From positions 62,001 to 126,000 of the forward strand of contig CBDHES010000028.1 in NCBI GenBank assembly GCA_965262175.1: 64,000 nt of DNA. Reading direction: 5' to 3'. A model generated the notes under the pieces. It ran no database searches, was not told where the DNA came from, and was given only the letters and a program-made list of their open reading frames with translations. The translations under genes were made by a program, and so were the position numbers. This DNA comes from CADEDH01 sp965262175 (GTDB taxonomy: Bacteria; Actinomycetota; Acidimicrobiia; Acidimicrobiales; SZUA-35). The first letter of the stretch is position 1; each line of letters begins with the position of its first letter. Shown piece by piece: positions 7,847 to 16,445 of this stretch.

Positions 7847-8752
7847 ATGCCCGAACCCATGACCATGCCCGAAGGGGCCGGCGGTTCGGCTCAGGCCCGA
7901 GCGCTGACGGCGGCCGCCATCGCGCTCGCCCACCGCCGCGACCCGGCGCTGACGGGCGCCCGACCCGGCGTCCGGCCCGGCACCGTCCTCCTTCCCGGCG
8001 GTGCGGTGGTCGATCTCTCGGCCCGGATCAGGGAGTTGCGGTCCGTCGAGCCGCCGTCGGCCCCGGTCGACCCGTCGCCGCAGGCGATGGTCGTCGCCCT
8101 GGCCGAGGACCTCGTGGCGACAGCGTCGGCGATGACCACGGTCGGGCGAACCCTCCTCGGCCGGTGGGACGATCAGGCCGAGCGTCTCGGCCTCGTCATC
8201 CGGCGACCCGACCCGGCCCGGATCGGGGTTCAGCTCGGCCGACACCTGATGGTCGCCGTGGCCCTGGCGGTCGAGGACGGGCTCATCGTCGTCGACCGGA
8301 CCATGGCGGCCCGATGGGGTCGGCGTCCAGCCGCGGTCTTCGACCGGGCCCGGAGCCGGAAACCGGAAGCCTCGGTGCTCGCCACCGGCCCGATCACGCC
8401 ACCGCTCGATCCGGCCGCCCGGCCCGGAAGACCGGTGGACGGGGTGGTCATGGTCGGCGACTGGTCGACGGCCGGACTGCTCGTCCGGGTGACCGAGCTC
8501 GACGGTGTGGCCGGTCCGCACGGCGCTCTGGCCGTCCCGCTGGGTGACGGCGCGCTCGCCGTCGCCCCGTTGCCGGTCGGTTGCCCACGGGTCCGGCGGG
8601 AGCTCGCACGGGCCCTGGCGGAGGTGGTCGCACCGCTCGGGGCGGTGCTGGGGGCCCAGCGCGGACCCGTCGTCTGGTGCCAGCCCCGTGGCAGGCTGGT
8701 TATCGTCGACGACGAGGCACCTTTCCATGACCACAGGCCAGCACGACGATGA
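7847..8752 (+). CDS. Hypothetical protein, partner of the downstream FHA regulator
   Basis: No family recognised. 301 residues, soluble and rich in Ala, Val and Arg, without signal peptide or membrane helix. Residues about 80-165 (MVVALAEDLVATASAM, GVQLGRHLMVAVALAVEDGL) look alpha-helical. Residues about 185-290 look like an alpha/beta domain (VVMVGDWSTAGLLVRVTEL, GALAVPLGDGALAVAPLP, GRLVIVDDEAPFHD). I chose ATG 7847; ATG 7859 and ATG 7865 are also in frame, and the frame stays open far upstream without coding character. The last 26 bp overlap the start of the FHA/winged-helix gene, so the two are translated together and may form one signalling unit. Confidence 0.6.
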   Translation: MPEPMTMPEGAGGSAQARALTAAAIALAHRRDPALTGARPGVRPGTVLLPGGAVVDLSARIRELRSVEPPSAPVDPSPQAMVVALAEDLVATASAMTTVGRTLLGRWDDQAERLGLVIRRPDPARIGVQLGRHLMVAVALAVEDGLIVVDRTMAARWGRRPAAVFDRARSRKPEASVLATGPITPPLDPAARPGRPVDGVVMVGDWSTAGLLVRVTELDGVAGPHGALAVPLGDGALAVAPLPVGCPRVRRELARALAEVVAPLGAVLGAQRGPVVWCQPRGRLVIVDDEAPFHDHRPARR

Positions 8753-9446
8753 GAGCCCAACCGAGCTGACCGTTCGCTACGTCGGCGAGACCTACCGCCC
8801 CGAGTCCGAGCTGACGTTCGGCCGGGAGGCGGAGCTGTGCCTCGACGACAACAACTACCTCCATCGTCGAGCCGGCCGGTTCCGGTTGTTCGACGGCACG
8901 TGGTGGCTCGACAACCTCGGTTCTCGCCTCCGCCTGTCGATGGTCTCCACCGACGGGTCGTTGATCGAGCTCCAACCGGGCGATGCGAGCCCGTTGGCCG
9001 GCACCGCCGGCGACGTGTCGCTCATCGCTGGGCCGACCCGCTACCAGCTCGACTACGAGCTCCAGGGCCGGCAGACCTCGCTCGACAACACCCAGCGGCT
9101 CGAGGGTGGCGCCGGGGTCGACACGATGACCTACGGCGTGGTCCTCACACCCCGGGAGCTGGACTTCGTGGTCGTGATGGCCCAGGGGCGACTGACCGGA
9201 CGCCTGGGCCCCCTCCCGACCCATGGCCAGATCGCCGAGACGTGGGGGGTGTCCCACAAGACGGTCGACAACACCCTGCAACGGCTGCGCGACAAGCTCC
9301 GGAAGCAGAAGATCAGCTACGTCCAGTCGACCGAGACCATGATCGACTACCTCGTGACCCAGGGCCTGGTCACGAGGTCGGACCTGGAGTGGGCGTGCCT
9401 CGACTCGGCCGACGGCCCCCGCCCCTCGGCTACCCGACGCCCCTGA
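8727..9446 (+). CDS. FHA-like domain fused to a C-terminal winged-helix DNA-binding domain
   Basis: A 239-residue predicted regulator. Residues about 12-105 resemble a divergent FHA sandwich (LTVRYVGETY, LTFGREAELCLDD, WWLDNLGSRLRL). The Ser/His signature is weak, because the SxxH equivalent reads YLHRRAGRF. Residues about 135-200 carry a helix-turn-helix of the LuxR/sigma-region-4 kind (LTPRELDFVVVMAQG, HGQIAETWGVSHKTVDNTLQRLRDKL). The arrangement suggests phosphothreonine-dependent transcription control downstream of a kinase such as the one at 2209. It overlaps the preceding unknown gene by 26 bp. Regulatory targets cannot be seen. Confidence 0.7.
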   Translation: MTTGQHDDESPTELTVRYVGETYRPESELTFGREAELCLDDNNYLHRRAGRFRLFDGTWWLDNLGSRLRLSMVSTDGSLIELQPGDASPLAGTAGDVSLIAGPTRYQLDYELQGRQTSLDNTQRLEGGAGVDTMTYGVVLTPRELDFVVVMAQGRLTGRLGPLPTHGQIAETWGVSHKTVDNTLQRLRDKLRKQKISYVQSTETMIDYLVTQGLVTRSDLEWACLDSADGPRPSATRRP

Positions 9447-9452
9447 TCAACC

Positions 9453-9467
9453 GCCGTTCCCGACGGC
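9453..9467. terminator. Short hairpin between convergent genes
   Basis: GCCGT (9453-9457), loop TCCCG, ACGGC (9463-9467), between stops at 9446 (+) and 9471 (-). The stem is only five pairs with no U tract, so the call is tentative. Confidence 0.35.
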
Positions 9468-9470
9468 CGG

Positions 9471-10637
9471 CTACTTGAACGACCCGCCGAGCAGCTCTCG
9501 GGCCATGATCAGGCGCTGAACCTCGCTCGGTCCCTCGCCGACGCGACGGATCCGCAGCTCCCGGTACCACCGCTCGAGGGGGAGGTCCTTGGTCATCCCA
9601 AGTCCGCCGTGGATCTGCATCGACCGGTCGACGACCCGTCCCGCTCCCTCGCTGGCGATGAGCTTGGCCATCGCCGCCTCGGTGCGGAACGCCTCACCCC
9701 GATCGGCCCGCTGGGCGGCGTCGAGGATGCACCACCGAGCGTGACGGATGTCGATCTCGTTGTCGACGATCATCCACTGGACGGCCTGCTTGGCGGCGAG
9801 TGGACCCCCGAAGGCACTCCGGCTCTTGGCCCACTCGATGGCCATCTCCTGGGCCTTGATCGCCGCCCCGAGGCAGCCGGCCGCATAGGGGATCCGCTGT
9901 CGACTGAGGCGATCGTTGGCGATGGCGAACCCCCGGTTGACCTCGCCCAGGACGTTCTCGGCCGGAACCCTCAGGTCTTCGATGTGGATCTCGGTCGCGT
10001 AGTGGGTGCTGCGCAGGGTGTGGACGATCCGGCGAACGTGGAAGCCGGGCCAGGCCGTCTCGACGATGAAGGCCGTGACCCCGTTCCGGCCCGGGTCGTC
10101 CGAGGTCCGAGCGAAGAGCAGCGCATAGTCGGCCCTGTCGGCGCCGCTGATGTAGAGCTTGGACCCGTTGAGGATCCAATCGTCGCCGTCGGCGTAGCCC
10201 TTCGTCTGGATGGCCCGGGCCGGATCGCTCCCGCCCGACGGCTCGGTCAGGGCGAAACAGCCGCGGAGCTCGCCCCGGAGCGTCGGGTACAGGTAGCGCT
10301 CCTTCTGATCGTCGGTCGCCTCGTAGAGCTGGGCCAGACCGGCGCCGCCGAAGGTCCCGTAGCAGGGGTTGTACAGCCCGGCTCGGTGCTGGGACATCTC
10401 GATCGCCATGAGTGCCCGGGTCGTGACGTCGAGCCCTGGACCGCCGAACTCGGCGGGAATGTCGAGCCCGTAGAACCCCATCTCCCTGGTCGTCGCTACC
10501 AGGCGCTCATGGTCGTCGGGAGCCAGGGCTCCGGCGTCGGGGTCGAGGTCGGCTTCGAGCGGCACGATCTCGTCGCTCACGAACCGGCGGACGGTGTCGA
10601 TGATCAGCTGCTGTTCGTCGGTCGGTCGAAAGTCCAT
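9471..10637 (-). CDS. Acyl-CoA dehydrogenase
   Basis: FAD-dependent acyl-CoA dehydrogenase of 388 residues, full length. The family signatures are present: CFALTEPSGGSDPA (FAD/substrate contact), YISGADRADYALLFART, SRSAFGGPLAAKQAVQ, MQIHGGLGMTKDLPLERWYREL. The canonical catalytic Glu sits in the RRVGEGPSEVQR segment near the C-terminus. It probably oxidises an acyl-CoA thioester in lipid or amino-acid catabolism; chain length is not predictable. I chose ATG 10637 because gaggag lies 5 nt upstream; the in-frame codons further upstream look non-coding. It follows the small gene at 10996-10661 by 23 bp, so they are probably co-transcribed. Confidence 0.9.
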   Translation of the reverse strand: MDFRPTDEQQLIIDTVRRFVSDEIVPLEADLDPDAGALAPDDHERLVATTREMGFYGLDIPAEFGGPGLDVTTRALMAIEMSQHRAGLYNPCYGTFGGAGLAQLYEATDDQKERYLYPTLRGELRGCFALTEPSGGSDPARAIQTKGYADGDDWILNGSKLYISGADRADYALLFARTSDDPGRNGVTAFIVETAWPGFHVRRIVHTLRSTHYATEIHIEDLRVPAENVLGEVNRGFAIANDRLSRQRIPYAAGCLGAAIKAQEMAIEWAKSRSAFGGPLAAKQAVQWMIVDNEIDIRHARWCILDAAQRADRGEAFRTEAAMAKLIASEGAGRVVDRSMQIHGGLGMTKDLPLERWYRELRIRRVGEGPSEVQRLIMARELLGGSFK

Positions 10638-10660
10638 CGTTGCTCCTCGTCGGCGGAGCC

Positions 10661-10996
10661 TCACCGCAGCGAGAGCCGCCCCTCGGGGTCATCGTTCGGC
10701 GGGTTGTCGGGTGGCAACACGCCGTGCTCGGCGACGTGTAGCATCAGCAGTTCCTTCCACCGTGAGAGGTAGCCGTGGGTCAGCTCCCATCGCACGAAGC
10801 GGGCCGGCGGCGAGAGGTGGGGAACGGCGCGCCCGATCGCCGATCGGAGACCGAAGGGCTCCCGGCCGCCGGCGTAGCCGATGTAGCGCACCCGTCGGTC
10901 GGCATCACACAGCTCGAACACACCGAGCTGGCCGGGCAGGATCTGGTCGTCGAGCCCGTCGAGCTCGATCGGAGGCTGTCGGATACCGAGACTCAC
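10661..10996 (-). CDS. Small protein with GIY-YIG-like signature
   Basis: A 111-residue soluble protein. The segment GVFELCDADRRVRYIGYAGG (about 27-46) resembles the strand-loop of GIY-YIG folds, followed by FGLRSAIGRAV, FVRWELTHGYLSRWKELLMLH and a Pro/Asn/Asp tail. Conserved-looking Arg and Glu residues in the helix (RWKELLM) fit a nuclease-like fold, but the classic GIY part is degenerate, so catalysis is doubtful. GTG 10996 was chosen for its strong ribosome site gggagg 5 nt upstream; the open frame extends further up without coding features. The dehydrogenase gene follows by 23 bp. Confidence 0.65.
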   Translation of the reverse strand: MSLGIRQPPIELDGLDDQILPGQLGVFELCDADRRVRYIGYAGGREPFGLRSAIGRAVPHLSPPARFVRWELTHGYLSRWKELLMLHVAEHGVLPPDNPPNDDPEGRLSLR

Positions 10997-11255
10997 GGAA
11001 CCTCCCGGGGTCGGCGGCGGCGATACCCGTCGTTCATAGCCGGCCGGGCGTCGGTCCGTCGACTCGACCCGCCGAGGGTCCACCGCGCCCGGTGGGCGTC
11101 TGGCACTAGGGGCCGTGGGCACTACCGACGGGTACAGCGGGGCACCAGGTTCGGCTATGTTGGTCAAAACGTGTCGACCGTGGCGGCGAGGGAAACCGAT
11201 CGACATCGGTCTCTGGTGACGCGATCGACGATCCGATCCACACCCGAAGGTTGCG

Positions 11256-14200
11256 ATGACCTCAGCTGACGACCTGTCGATAGACGGCATCGACGACGTC
11301 GAGCCGCTGGCCATCGAGGGCTCGGCCATCTATCGAGGCCGCGAGGCGAAGCACAATCGGGCGGTGGCGATCAAGGTGCTCGAACCGCACCACGAGCCGA
11401 TCGTTCCCCGGCGGTTCGACCTCCGCCGCAAGCCGCTCCAACGGTTCACCCAGGACCCCGGGGTGGTCAAGGTGTATTGGGTCGGCTCGACCCGGACCGG
11501 CCTCGACTACCTCGTGATGCCCTATTTCCGGATCGGCTCGCTCGCCGATCAGCTGGCCCACGGCCCCACCCCCTGGCACCGGGCGGCCGAACTGGTGATG
11601 CGATCGGCGGAGATCGTGGGACGAGCCCACGATCTGGGCGTCGCCCTGGGGGACATCAAGCCGTCGAGCATTCTCCTCGCCGATCCCAGCTCGCCCCTCC
11701 TGGCGGTGTACGGGATGGCGACCCGGCGCTTCGACAACGGCACGCCGACCTACCTCGCCCCCGAGACCCGGTTCGGTCGCGACCCGAGCCCGGCCGGCGA
11801 CGTGTTCAGCCTCGGCCTGACGTTGGCGGCGCTCATCGCCGGGCGCCCACCGACCCGCGGTCCGGTCGAGCGAGACCTGTTGGCCGAGGTGCGGTCGACG
11901 GCGCCAGCCCGAATCTCGGGGGTCATCGCCCAGGCGGTTGCCGCCGACCCGGCGACCCGCTTCCCTCACGCCGCGACGCTGGCCATCGCGCTCGGCGCGG
12001 CCATCGCCGGCGACGACGGTGACCTGCCGACGTACTCGGCGACCGATCCGCTGGATCTCGACCGACTCCTTCCCCCGACGGCGCCCCTGCCTGGGCAGCC
12101 CGAGCCGGTCGGGCCGCCGCCCGGAGGGGGCTCGGAGCCGGGCACGTCGGCCCCGGTGGCCGACATCGACTCGCTCCTCGAGCAGCCGATGGGTGCCAGT
12201 CCGTCGACCGCCCTTCACCCCGACGACGACCAGGGCTCCGTCGACGTCGACGTCGAACCGGCCACCGACGACCAATCCGACACCGACCAGCACATCGACC
12301 TGACCGACGGCCCCCAGCCCGGTGACCACCCCTCCGACGACCCGCAGCCCGATGGTGAACTGACCGACGGTGATGACCACATCGACCTCACCGACGGCGG
12401 TCCGGCCGATGGCGGTCCGGGCCGAGGCCCGGACCGACCAGGGCCGAGGCCGGGTGCGGGCCCCGGTGAGCCCGTGGTGGACGTCGGCGGGCTCCCGGGC
12501 GGACCGGCCAGCGACTCGTCCTCGGCCAACTGGGCGCGGAACGGTGCCGGAAACCTGGCCACGATCGCCGCGCCGGCCGGAACCAGGGGTCTGACGGCTG
12601 ACGAGACCGTCGCAGCCTCGATCGACGACGTCGGTTCGATCGAAGCACCGGACACCTCCGCCTCGCCGTTTCTCGACCTGACCGAGGACGGGCCGACCCT
12701 CGATGTCGAGGCCCTGCCGACCGACGACCCGCCCGAGGCGGAACCGGAGACCGTCGACGCACCCGACGTCGCCGCCGCCCCCACGCTGCCGCCCACCCCG
12801 ACGCCGACCGCCGACCCGACGCCGACCGTCGACCCGGCGCCGACCATCGACCCGGCGCCTACCGGCTCGTTGCCGGCGATCCCGCAACCGGTCGAGCCAC
12901 CGGGACCGCAGCCCCCACGACCGCTGGCGGCGACGCCCGACCGTCGCCAACCACCGCCGCCTCGGGCCGAGGATCTGATCGCCCTCGACGATCCGGTCGC
13001 CGATCGGGTCATCGTCGATGGGTCGCCGATCCTGCTCACCGGCACCCCGCCGATGCCGGGGCCGGACCTGGCCACCGTTCGACTGCTCGACGACGACGCA
13101 CCGGCAGTGCACCCCGACGACGGGCCGCGATCCGATTCGCCGCCGTCCGGCCCGGAGCCCGTCGACGAACGACCCGACCGACTCGTGGGCGCCGACGAGT
13201 CCAACCCGGCAGCGGATCCACCTCCGCCCGAGCCGCCGGCCATGGTCGTCTCATCGTCCGAGGAGACGGAGCCGCCGGCACCGGCCGGCGAGCTGGTGGC
13301 CGATGCCATCGCTCTCCTTCCCCCACCTCCGATGCCCGGCGACGCCCCGAGGGCGGCGCCGACGGTGACACCGCCGCCGCCGGAGCCGATCGAGATCGAC
13401 CTCGACAGCCTGCCGCCACCCCCGCTCCCCACGGCCACCGACGGGCCCCCTCAGCCAATCGACTACCTCCCTCCGCCGATCTCGGGCGACGGCGCCGCGC
13501 AACCCCAACCCGGAGAGGTCCTGCCGGCCGGTGCGGAGCTCCACCCGGCCGACGAGGCCGATGGGTCGGCGCCAGCGCCGACCCAGCTCGAGCTCCTCCC
13601 TCCCGACGAGACCATCCCCCAGCCCGATCCACACCCATCGGGCGACGACGATCAGCTCCCGCCGTCGCAGCCGCTCGGCACGGTCACGACCGACCTGTCG
13701 CCCGAAGAGGTGCAGGCCTTCGTTGCGGCCGCCCCGCCATCGGCTGACGTCGACGCGGCCCCCCCGGCGCCGGGGATGCCGACCGGCCCCGATGCCACGG
13801 TCGAGGCGTCGCCTCCTCCCCCGCCCTTCGACCAGGCACCGCCGTTCGACCAGGCACCGCCATTCGGTCAACCCTCGCCGAGCGGGATCCCGGCCGCCGA
13901 GTGGGCCGCACCGGTCGCGCCGCCCCACGACCGGGTCGAGGAGCACCAGCCAGCGGCGGCCGCGGTGGCCCTCCCCATTCCGATCGGCGACGAGGAAGTT
14001 CCGTTCCGAGGCCTCGATCGGCAGCCGGTCAAGGTCCGTCACCGCTCCACCGGGCGCCGGTTCTTCGACCCGATCCAATCGGCATGGTTGGGTCTGCGTC
14101 GTTCGCTCGCCCCCCTGCTGGCCGCCGCCGGCCTCGCCGGCCTCGCGGCCGTGGTCGGGTTCCTGGTGATGGAGGACTTCCGCACCGAGTCGCCGCCAGC

Positions 14201-14900
14201 CGCCGACCCGGTGTTCTCCACCACACTCCCCGACGGAGCATCGTCGACGTTCGCTCCGACCAGCGACGTCCCCCAGTTCCAGGAGCCGGTGGCGACCAAC
14301 CAGACGACCACCACCCAGCGACGGCGGCCGGCCACGACCGCTGCCCCTGCCGCACCGACCACCGCCTCCACGGCGGCCCCGACGACCCGGCCTCCGACCA
14401 CCCGACCCCCGACGACCCGGCCCCCGACCACCCGACCCCCGACCACGACGCCGACGACCCGGCCCCCGACCAGCCCCCCGACGAGCGCGCCGACGAGCGC
14501 GCCGACCACGACGCCCGTCCCGACCACCGAAGACGATCCCCCGCCGACCAGCCGTCGAACGACGACCACCGAGGAAGACGTCGACGATGACGACGCCATC
14601 GACCTCGATGGGCCGACGGTTCCCCTCATCGACTCGGCGACGATCGCCCGGATCCGGCCGACCAGCGCCCAGCTACGGGTGACGAGCGCGACGTGCGTCA
14701 CGATGGAGTTCCGCTACGAGGGCCCCGACGGGCCCCAGACGATCGATGGGGGCAACCGCTGCTCGACGTCGTTCACGCTCCTCCTGGGCACCGTGACCCC
14801 ACCGCTGACACCGGGCACGATCTACACGGTGTCGGTGACCGCCACCGATGCGGCCGGGCTGTCGACGACCCGCGACATCTCCTTCCGGACGCTGGGCTGA
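11256..14900 (+). CDS. Large membrane pseudokinase with Pro/Asp-rich linker and C-terminal fibronectin-like domain
   Basis: A 1214-residue paralogue of the kinase at 2209 whose catalytic residues are lost. The N-terminal fold is clear (VAIKVLEP with K40, VKVYWVGSTRTGLDYLVMPYF, YLAPETRFG). However, the Gly loop reads IEGSAIYRG, the metal-binding Asn of the catalytic loop is Ser138 (GDIKPSS, D133 kept), and DFG is V151-Y-G. It probably binds or scaffolds rather than phosphorylates. About 650 residues of Pro/Asp/Ala-rich linker follow, then a membrane helix (about 947-972), a Thr/Arg/Pro stalk and an extracellular beta-sandwich (about 1125-1213) with two Cys (SATCVTMEF, GNRCSTSF). ATG 11256 is the assumed start. 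Confidence 0.82.
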   Translation: MTSADDLSIDGIDDVEPLAIEGSAIYRGREAKHNRAVAIKVLEPHHEPIVPRRFDLRRKPLQRFTQDPGVVKVYWVGSTRTGLDYLVMPYFRIGSLADQLAHGPTPWHRAAELVMRSAEIVGRAHDLGVALGDIKPSSILLADPSSPLLAVYGMATRRFDNGTPTYLAPETRFGRDPSPAGDVFSLGLTLAALIAGRPPTRGPVERDLLAEVRSTAPARISGVIAQAVAADPATRFPHAATLAIALGAAIAGDDGDLPTYSATDPLDLDRLLPPTAPLPGQPEPVGPPPGGGSEPGTSAPVADIDSLLEQPMGASPSTALHPDDDQGSVDVDVEPATDDQSDTDQHIDLTDGPQPGDHPSDDPQPDGELTDGDDHIDLTDGGPADGGPGRGPDRPGPRPGAGPGEPVVDVGGLPGGPASDSSSANWARNGAGNLATIAAPAGTRGLTADETVAASIDDVGSIEAPDTSASPFLDLTEDGPTLDVEALPTDDPPEAEPETVDAPDVAAAPTLPPTPTPTADPTPTVDPAPTIDPAPTGSLPAIPQPVEPPGPQPPRPLAATPDRRQPPPPRAEDLIALDDPVADRVIVDGSPILLTGTPPMPGPDLATVRLLDDDAPAVHPDDGPRSDSPPSGPEPVDERPDRLVGADESNPAADPPPPEPPAMVVSSSEETEPPAPAGELVADAIALLPPPPMPGDAPRAAPTVTPPPPEPIEIDLDSLPPPPLPTATDGPPQPIDYLPPPISGDGAAQPQPGEVLPAGAELHPADEADGSAPAPTQLELLPPDETIPQPDPHPSGDDDQLPPSQPLGTVTTDLSPEEVQAFVAAAPPSADVDAAPPAPGMPTGPDATVEASPPPPPFDQAPPFDQAPPFGQPSPSGIPAAEWAAPVAPPHDRVEEHQPAAAAVALPIPIGDEEVPFRGLDRQPVKVRHRSTGRRFFDPIQSAWLGLRRSLAPLLAAAGLAGLAAVVGFLVMEDFRTESPPAADPVFSTTLPDGASSTFAPTSDVPQFQEPVATNQTTTTQRRRPATTAAPAAPTTASTAAPTTRPPTTRPPTTRPPTTRPPTTTPTTRPPTSPPTSAPTSAPTTTPVPTTEDDPPPTSRRTTTTEEDVDDDDAIDLDGPTVPLIDSATIARIRPTSAQLRVTSATCVTMEFRYEGPDGPQTIDGGNRCSTSFTLLLGTVTPPLTPGTIYTVSVTATDAAGLSTTRDISFRTLG
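14382..14475 (+). repeat. Imperfect 15-bp repeats encoding TTRPP
   Basis: Alternating cgacgacccggcccccgac and accacccgacccccgac blocks encode TTRPPTTRPP just outside the membrane helix of the pseudokinase. They form a Thr/Pro stalk comparable to, but different in sequence from, the one in the kinase at 2209. Confidence 0.85.
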
Positions 14901-15293
14901 CCTCGGATCGGCTGCCACCCCGATCGGGTCGCTGGTCAACCCCTGACAAGGATGACGATGGCGCCAGGGTGCTTGGATCGGTCCGTTCTGACGCGGTAAG
15001 CTTGCGATGTTCGGCAGGCGTGGCAACTGAGCCGGACCTCAACCTCTAGAACTTCCCTTGACGCGAATGGCGGAAACGCGTCGGATCCTCGGCGATCTGA
15101 TTCCTTGCTGCCGTTCCACGATCGGGGCGTGGTCGATGCGCGGCGGCACGGCCACGCCCCTCTTCGTCGCTCGGCCGGGTCCACGCCCCGCCGAGCGGGG
15201 GCCCCGTCGATTCGAGCTGCTGCCACCCCTGCGCCAGACTTGACGACGACACCCGGCCCGAACGAGCCGGAGACGAGCGCGAGGGGGGCCACC
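14901..15293. other. 393-bp intergenic region with possible promoters
   Basis: No convincing gene. Two weak promoter pairs on the plus strand: TTGGAT (14973-14978) with TAAGCT (14997-15002, 18-nt spacer), and TTGACG (15058-15063) with TCGGAT (15081-15086, 17-nt spacer). A small hairpin just after the pseudokinase stop, GATCGG (14906-14911) with CCGATC (14920-14925), could be its terminator. The stretch before the methyltransferase start is open in its frame but lacks protein-like features. Confidence 0.4.
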
Positions 15294-16409
15294 GTGGCCG
15301 ACGGCACCGATCCGACACCAGCGAGCGGGGCACCCGACCCCGAGGCGATGAAGCGTTTCGGCTTCCTGGTCTGGAACTACAAGATGGGCGAGATGGTGGC
15401 GCTGATGATCCACCTCGGCGATCGGCTCGGCCTGTACCGGACGTTGGCCGCATCGGGGCCGGTCACCCCCGCCGAGTTGGCCACGACGACCGGGCTCAAC
15501 GAGCGGTTGCTCCACGAGTGGCTTCACGGACAGGCGGCGGCGAAGCTGATCGATCGGCGGGACGACGGCCGCTTCGAGCTGACCGCGGTCCAGGCCGCAT
15601 TGCTCGCCGACGAAGACGGATCGATCGCCTTCGCCGCCGGCGCGTTCCGGGGCGGCACGCCGCCCGCCACGGTGGAGGCCCTGGCCGAGTCGTTCCGGAC
15701 CGGCCTCGGCGTCACCTATGAGCAGCAGGGCGAAGCGGCGGCGGCCGGGCTGGCCCGGATGACCGGTCCGTGGTCCCGGCTGGCTCTCACCTCGGTGATC
15801 CTCCCTGCGCTCGACGGTGTGGTCGAGAAGCTCGAACGGGGGGCGACGGTCCTCGACGTCGGCTGTGGGGCCGGTGTCACCGTGACCACGATCGCCGAGG
15901 CGTTCCCCGCGTCCCGCTGCATCGGCTACGACCCGTCGTCGATCGCCATCGGTATGGCACGTCAACGGGCGGCCGACGCCGGCCTCGACAACGCGTCGTT
16001 CGTCGCATCCCCGGCCGAGGAGATCGACCCCGACCTCGACGCCGACCTGGTGATCTGCTTCGACTGCCTCCACGACATGCCGTTCCCCGACCGGGCGGCG
16101 ACCGCCATCCGTTCCACGCTGGCCGATGACGGGACGTGGCTCATCAAGGACATCCGCTCGACGGGCGAGTTCGAGACCGATCGCCAGAATCCGTTGCTCG
16201 GGCTGTTCTACGCCTTCTCGGTGAGCTCCTGCCTGCAGTCATCGATGTCCGAGCCGGGGGGCATGGGACTCGGCACCCTCGGCCTGCATCCGAAACGGCT
16301 CGACGAGCTGGTGACGGCCGCCGGGTTCGGTTCGGTCGTGCACCATGATTTCGACGACGCCGCCAACCTGTACTACGAGGTCCGCCCCGCCGCACCGGCC
16401 GACCGCTGA
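15294..16409 (+). CDS. Class I SAM-dependent methyltransferase with N-terminal winged helix
   Basis: 371 residues. The N-terminal helical and winged-helix part (about 20-110, FLVWNYKMGEMVALMIHLGDR, TPAELATTTGLNERLLHEWL) resembles the dimerisation domain of methyltransferases such as those of mycobacterial secondary metabolism. The Rossmann domain has motif I VLDVGCGAG (about 183-191), the acidic loop CIGYDPSS and DLVICFDCLHDM. Substrate unknown. I chose GTG 15294 because aggggggcc lies directly upstream. Earlier in-frame starts give an Arg/Pro-rich extension without family similarity. The helicase gene starts 36 bp later with its own -10-like element. Confidence 0.8.
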   Translation: MADGTDPTPASGAPDPEAMKRFGFLVWNYKMGEMVALMIHLGDRLGLYRTLAASGPVTPAELATTTGLNERLLHEWLHGQAAAKLIDRRDDGRFELTAVQAALLADEDGSIAFAAGAFRGGTPPATVEALAESFRTGLGVTYEQQGEAAAAGLARMTGPWSRLALTSVILPALDGVVEKLERGATVLDVGCGAGVTVTTIAEAFPASRCIGYDPSSIAIGMARQRAADAGLDNASFVASPAEEIDPDLDADLVICFDCLHDMPFPDRAATAIRSTLADDGTWLIKDIRSTGEFETDRQNPLLGLFYAFSVSSCLQSSMSEPGGMGLGTLGLHPKRLDELVTAAGFGSVVHHDFDDAANLYYEVRPAAPADR

Positions 16410-16432
16410 GAACGGCTGTCACCGCCGGCGGC

Positions 16433-16438
16433 TACCCT
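16433..16438 (+). promoter_or_regulatory. -10-like element TACCCT before the helicase gene
   Basis: TACCCT (TAnnnT type) ends 7 nt before the GTG at 16446. This matches the leaderless spacing seen for the TAGGTT genes. It may transcribe the helicase separately from the methyltransferase. Confidence 0.35.
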
Positions 16439-16445
16439 CGGCGAC

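Noticed and set aside
15105..15293. Longer N-terminus for the methyltransferase at 15294
   Set aside because: Arg/Pro-rich, unlike the family, and the ribosome site sits at 15294.
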